This document shows positions 63,216 to 64,000 of a DNA stretch of 64,000 bases, piece after piece (the first letter of the stretch is position 1; every line of letters starts with the position of its first letter). The stretch is taken from the NCBI GenBank assembly GCA_020226215.1, contig CM035233.1, positions 33,812,027 through 33,876,026 on the forward strand, written 5' to 3'. The position numbers were made by a program, and so were the translations under genes. The notes below the pieces were generated by a model. The model was not told where the DNA came from, made no database searches, and saw nothing but the letters and a program-made list of their open reading frames with translations. This stretch comes from Sindora glabra. Lineage: Eukaryota > Streptophyta > Magnoliopsida > Fabales > Fabaceae.

Positions 63216-63356
63216 ATACTTTATTAGTTTTTGAATTGAATATTAGAAAATCCTATAGAAATAATGTATGAGATTTAAATGATGTGGAATTCAAACTATT
63301 TATACTTAATTCTTAAACTTAAAAGTCCTACTCCACCTGATACTTGACTTCATAAA

Positions 63357-64000
63357 AATATAAGAAAACAAATACAAATAACCAAAATTCAAGTAACAAA
63401 ATAATTATTAAACTAAATAAAACATAATAATTATTGATTCTTTATCATATTTTGAAGGATCAAACTTTCTATAAGATTTTTTAGCTCTTGTTCCTACATT
63501 ATTCCTTTTTACTTAGAAAAAACTTGACCATGAGTTCATATTTGGAACTTAAATTCTTTCCTTCTCTCAAAATAACTATTTAGAATACTTTTGTAACTTT
63601 AGTTTCATGAAAAAAATGATAATCTTTGAAATGGGTCTTCTTTAAAAATGCTTGGATATTAAATTTCAACTCGTTTGTAAGACTAACAAAGTGTTATACT
63701 CCATGCAAGTCAAGTAATTCAACTTCAACAAAATCCACCACTTTAATCTTTAAGTTATTTAATAATATTTTCTAATTATTGAATTATTAGCTTATCATCA
63801 ATTTTTTTTGGATAATCTAATAGGCCTTCAATGATTGGTTCACCTTTTTTACTATAAATATTTCTTCTATCTAGTTCTTTGAAGATTTTTCCATATGATT
63901 ATCTTGTTTAACAGTATCATTTCTTCAGTAGCCTTAAATTCCTCAAGATTTTCTAAATTACCAAATGCTGAACATGTTTCATTGACTTTATCCTATTTTA
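63357..64000 (-). repeat. About 650-bp direct repeat, right copy, cut by the window end
   Basis: Matches 61330-62010. On the minus strand this better-preserved copy reads FVEVELLDLHGV, LTNELKFNIQAFLKK and DYHFFHETKVTKVF with few stops. It still aligns at the last base of the window, so the repeat continues beyond it. Confidence 0.75.

Overview
The window looks like nuclear DNA from a eudicot plant. It is very AT-rich and almost free of genes. The only recognisable host gene is a broken plant acyltransferase of the BAHD family, and nearly everything else that can be named is a plant transposable element or its remains. No rRNA, tRNA, CRISPR or bacterial-type operon was seen. The species cannot be fixed from the sequence alone.

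Layout. (1) 1-2089: the 5' end of a Ty1/Copia retrotransposon on the minus strand (gag fragment, leader with a GC-rich CGCG cluster, primer binding site, 478-bp LTR with TATA box). (2) 2090-3103: the 3' three quarters of a BAHD acyltransferase gene. It starts exactly where the Copia LTR ends and has one in-frame TGA. (3) 3104-9934: AT-rich spacer with a 50-bp minisatellite and a small foldback-transposon remnant. (4) About 9935-31338: a nested stack. Long LTRs of one Ty3/gypsy chromovirus-like family lie in both orientations. One of them (H) still has a decayed chromodomain and polypurine tract beside it. H was later interrupted by another long LTR (E), by a complete 6.4-kb non-coding LTR element with TAAGA target duplications, and by a solo long LTR (A, TTTAA duplications). 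Long LTR F is interrupted by a 1.66-kb solo LTR with GATAT duplications. (5) 31339-39730: diffuse retroelement remains, two tandem duplications and a 1.1-kb PIF/Harbinger-like element with TAA duplications. (6) 39750-45321: remains of a CACTA-like element split by long LTR B. (7) 46252-48643: solo long LTR G (ATATA duplications). (8) 48644-55590: a decayed CACTA element in which TNP2, DUF4218 and DUF4216 signatures can be read on the minus strand in the expected order. (9) 55591-58996: long LTR C. (10) 58997-64000: a strong hairpin, a hexanucleotide repeat and a decayed Ty3/gypsy gag flanked by a ~650-bp direct repeat that runs off the window end.

No set of genes works together here. The biology of the window is its insertion history. 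A secondary-metabolism acyltransferase was cut by a Copia insertion, and long LTRs, several of them shown to be solo by their target duplications, built up around it. The most unusual signal is two kinds of clustered palindromic decamer, both centred on TCGA, inside different copies of the same long LTR family. I did not find a convincing undescribed protein system.
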